Origin: Pseudoscleropodium purum
Lineage: Eukaryota > Streptophyta > Bryopsida > Hypnales > Brachytheciaceae
NCBI GenBank assembly: GCA_963969395.1
Contig: OZ017797.1
Location: forward strand, 14,880,001-14,944,000
Reading direction: 5' to 3'
DNA: 64,000 nucleotides
This document shows positions 60,881-64,000 of this stretch, one piece after another; positions within the stretch are counted from its first letter, which is position 1; each line of letters starts with the position of its first letter. The notes under the pieces are model-generated. The model was not told where the DNA came from and ran no database searches. It saw only the letters and a program-made list of their open reading frames with translations. The position numbers and the translations under genes are program-made.

Positions 60881-62590
60881 AATTAATACTTGATCTTCAA
60901 ATCTTCAAGCTTTTCCAAATCGGCTCAGCAACACCACAACTTAGCAAAGCACTTATCTTCCAAATTGGTCTTTTCAACTTCCACCAGCTCAACAAGATCT
61001 ATTCTCACCTACTTGGGATTTACTACTTTTGCTTCATAGTCCTCCATTTCTTCTCACATTCTCTCAAATCATGCAACTAATCAATTTCTTTACCAACTCG
61101 GAAATTGATATTAAATATCATTGCCTTCAATCATCAACACCTAATAGGAATAAATTGACACTGCAAAAAGGTTTATCAATTACTCCAATTCAGATTCTAA
61201 AATAACACCACAGGTCATGATACCAACTTTTGACTTGGAAATTAATCAGATTTCAGTTTTAATAAAATACTCCAAATTGGACAAGATAAATCACATGTGT
61301 TACACAGATTTCATTCCCGATACGTAACACAAAATAATCTCCCACACTGAACACTAATTTGACAAATAATTCTCTTCATATTATGCCAAATTGGTGAAAA
61401 TATCACTATTATTACAACTTGAGCTTAACAGCTTAATTATTCATTTTTCAACTTCCCAAATTGATTCTAATTTAATAAGTCCATTCTTCTGATTTCCAAC
61501 TAGGACTTCTCCTTCTTAACCATCATACAATCTTCCTCTAATTTCTAATAATCCCAATTGCTTCAACTTCCACCCAACTACTCTTCATCACCATTAACAT
61601 CCTAATTTCCAATTAGGACTACTCTGGCTTCCACTACATCACTCCAATTTATCTTCTTCTCTTTCAACCATTAGCTAAAAAGCTAATGCACAACTAACTC
61701 CTGCAAGTTTCACTCACTCCAACTAGGAAATATTAAATCTAGTTGAAACTACTGCCACACTCATACATCAATACTCTTTAAAACCTCTCCATTATCACAA
61801 ATGCAACCCAGATTGATTCTTCAAATTAAATTATTATCCTCATTCAACTGGACACTTTTTGCACACGTCACACTTCCTCTGATTAGGACTGACTCAAAAA
61901 TACCAAGCATCCATGCTGACAAACTCAATGCTCCAATTAAAATTCACACACGCAATTAACCATTTCCACATAAAAGCAAAAAAAAAAAACATACACAGCT
62001 CGACAAGTTGGGATACGACTGGGTTTCATTCAACAAACGGTAAGTAAAAACAAACACAAAATCAGCCCAAATAGGAAATTCCAAACCAGACAGTTACCCA
62101 TTCAAAGAGGATGATTGAACTGCCTACAATCCATTTGGAACCACACAACTCCAAAATACACATAACTAACCCCACTTATTTAACTGCAGCCTAATTGGAC
62201 AATTGCGACCATCCTAATTGGAATTTCCACATATCAACTCTCCACTAACTACCAACTTGGAACTATTTCCCGCAAACCAGTCAATAACCACCTACTAGGA
62301 AATCTCCTCACCAGCATACTTCACATCCAACTTGGATCTTCTCCATCTTCTCCAATTAGAATTCCAATTCAGCTTTAATGAACTGGACTGAATATTCAAA
62401 GTCCAAGTTGGTTTATAGACCAAAAAAAATATACTTAAACTCCCTTCCAATTCAGTTTAAATGTACACAAAAACACCCAAATTGGATGACCAACATACAA
62501 AATCATAACAAAAAAAACTCAAAATATTCACCAAAAAATCAAAAATTCATTCCAACTAGGATATCTACACCAATGCTTGACTTTTTTTTT
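60881..62590. other. Pyrimidine-rich DNA with recurrent CCAAYTWGGA motif
   Basis: TCCAACTAGGA, TCCAATTAGGA, CCAACTTGGA, CCAAATTGGA and close variants recur many times (for example near 61273, 61496, 61607, 61716, 62214, 62259, 62328, 62477 and 62552). The plus strand is poor in G except within the motif. No open frame is convincing. Confidence 0.6.
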
Positions 62591-63340
62591 TAAACGTTTT
62601 CTATATAATGAATTTGATGAAATTGAAGTATTTAATATATGTTGAGGTAGTATATTTTATAAAGACAAGCATTACAAAAAATTTCAGTCCTCTAAAAGGC
62701 TACAAGTTTGGAACCTTCCTAAACCCCTCCGAGTGCAATTAGAGAGGATTTTTAATTGTTTTTATTTTTTATTATTTTTTAATGAAAGCTGCTGATGTAG
62801 CACTACTTGTGTCACGTCAGTGCCACATCATTTAAATTATTTTTCAAAATTTAATATTTTTTTAAATATTTGTTTTCAAAAAAAAAATTATTTTTATTTT
62901 TTTGTACTTGCATTGCGGGGTGCCAAAAAATACATCCTTAACGACCTTCTCAAGAATTCAGATTTTTCCTAATGGTTCCCTGTTCATGAACATAAAGCCA
63001 AAAGAAATTGGCCATCTATTCTAAAACTAACAAATTTGGCATAGAGCTTTGGAGTGTGTTCAATGTCTCAATTGTGTCTCTAAATTCTACATTCATTATT
63101 GAAATCTTTTAAATTCCATGATTCATTGGACAAAACCAACACAAATAAGATGTAGTAGGCCTTGATTATGTTAATAGTATATGAATAGTACTTTGATGTG
63201 TTGGGAATGAAGAGCAAGAACAGGATATGGACAAATAGAACTAGGAGACAAAACAAACGGTTTCGTCCTAGCAAGGAACAATTTATATGTCATGTTTGGA
63301 GAATAAGGCTAATGTTAATGTTATTTTGAGGCAAGGGATT
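62591..63340. other. AT-rich DNA with one hairpin
   Basis: GATGTAGCACT and AGTGCCACATC at 62793-62829 pair with one mismatch around a TGTGTCACGTC loop. No gene is recognised. Confidence 0.5.
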
Positions 63341-63344
63341 CAAA

Positions 63345-63497
63345 GACAATGTCTAGTGAACTACCACTTTCAAAAGTCATATAGAACAAAGAATGCTACC
63401 ATTCATCTTATCAAAAGACAATGTCCAGTGAACTATCACTTTCAAAAGTCACATAGAACAAAGAATGCCACCATTCATCTTATCAAAAGACAATTTT
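63345..63497 (+). repeat. 72-bp tandem duplication
   Basis: GACAATGTCTAGTGAACTA at 63345 recurs as GACAATGTCCAGTGAACTA at 63417, and the start of a third unit lies at 63489. The 72-bp period equals 24 codons and stays in frame in an 80-codon open frame (63287-63529) of unknown identity. Confidence 0.9.
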
Positions 63498-63881
63498 TTT
63501 TTGTGACAAGGATTGTAGCGATGGATTAGGTGATGTTGAACAACTTTCCAATTGTCAAGTATCGTAGGACACAATCCTAGGTCCTAATCGTTCACTACAA
63601 ACGTCTATATCTATCCTTCTTTGCAAATCAAAGTTCTTCAAAAAGACAGACACCCTTATCCCTCTTCTCTATGATTGTCGAATGGATTGGTAGCAAATCC
63701 ACCCCTTGAAAACCAAACTCAACAATTCTTTAAGGTTTCGTCGCCATTGTTGTCATTTTTAGGGTTTTTTTCTATCCATTAAGGTACCATCATTGTCGTT
63801 GTCATTGTTTTTTCTAGTTCTCCTCTTTCCATTCCTAGTTCCTAAAATTTGTTCCTAAACTAGTGTTCCTTTCGATTATTT
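63498..63881. other. Intergenic DNA without recognised feature
   Basis: I see no gene or repeat. Confidence 0.4.
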
Positions 63882-64000
63882 CTAGTGTGCCCCGTGCCAT
63901 TGCCACAGTCAAAACAAACGAAAAAATAATTTTCTAATTTTTTTAATTCATAAAAACTTCAAAATTCAATAACTTTCACACCCTAGGTCAAAACGCCACA
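63882..64000 (+). repeat. D repeat, copy 3 (cut by the window edge)
   Basis: TAGTGTGCCCCGTGCCATTG onwards matches 51271-51400 closely and 27951 more distantly. Confidence 0.75.

Noticed and set aside
1..64000. tRNA genes or intact LTR retrotransposons
   Set aside because: I saw no tRNA-like A and B box pair with cloverleaf potential, no matched long terminal repeats, and no reverse transcriptase motif.

Overview
The window looks like nuclear DNA of a land plant with a large, gene-poor genome. It has one clear intron-rich gene with consensus GT-AG introns, a fragment of plant mitochondrial small-subunit rRNA, plant-type transposon ends, and long AT-rich stretches of decayed repeats. I lean towards a gymnosperm because of the very low gene density and because two copies of a decayed transposase resemble proteins I associate with non-flowering plants. 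That taxonomic call is an inference.

Layout: 1-1.2 kb is one transposon nested inside another. 2.5-5.2 kb is a decayed transposon with transposase remnants on the minus strand. 5.5-7.4 kb holds a foldback element followed by a 97-bp tandem array. 8.6-10.5 kb is a more GC-balanced island with coding-like segments. 10.5-18 kb is mostly unremarkable AT-rich DNA with two foldback elements. 18-21.6 kb is a nest of repeats, including a CACTA-like terminus, a mitochondrial rRNA insertion and an 80-bp array. 25.4-27.3 kb is a second GC-balanced island with a promoter-like site. 28.2-33.7 kb carries TTAA-flanked inverted-repeat elements. 35-36 kb is a second, shorter copy of the decayed transposon. 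37-39 kb is a ~115-bp array. 42 kb has a composite repeat. 47-51.4 kb holds further repeats and a third low-copy island. 52.8-55.6 kb is a nearly perfect 1.3-kb palindrome. 56.5-59.5 kb is the one confident gene. 59.9-64 kb is simple-sequence DNA, a repeat with a conserved hairpin, and a stretch rich in one short motif.

The confident gene is a six-exon, minus-strand gene for a small (about 202-residue) ankyrin-repeat protein. I could join all exons in frame from start to stop. Nothing else forms a pathway or operon. The rest of the window is a record of nested insertions, several of which can be ordered in time.

The most interesting signals are: a dispersed element family with TTAACCCYTAAAG ends and TTAA at both termini, which resembles piggyBac ends and is unexpected in a plant; the near-identical palindrome with a tandem-repeat spacer; a mitochondrial rRNA insertion flanked by a 6-bp repeat inside a recognisable repeat copy; and a repeat family in which the terminal hairpin seems to be kept by paired base changes.
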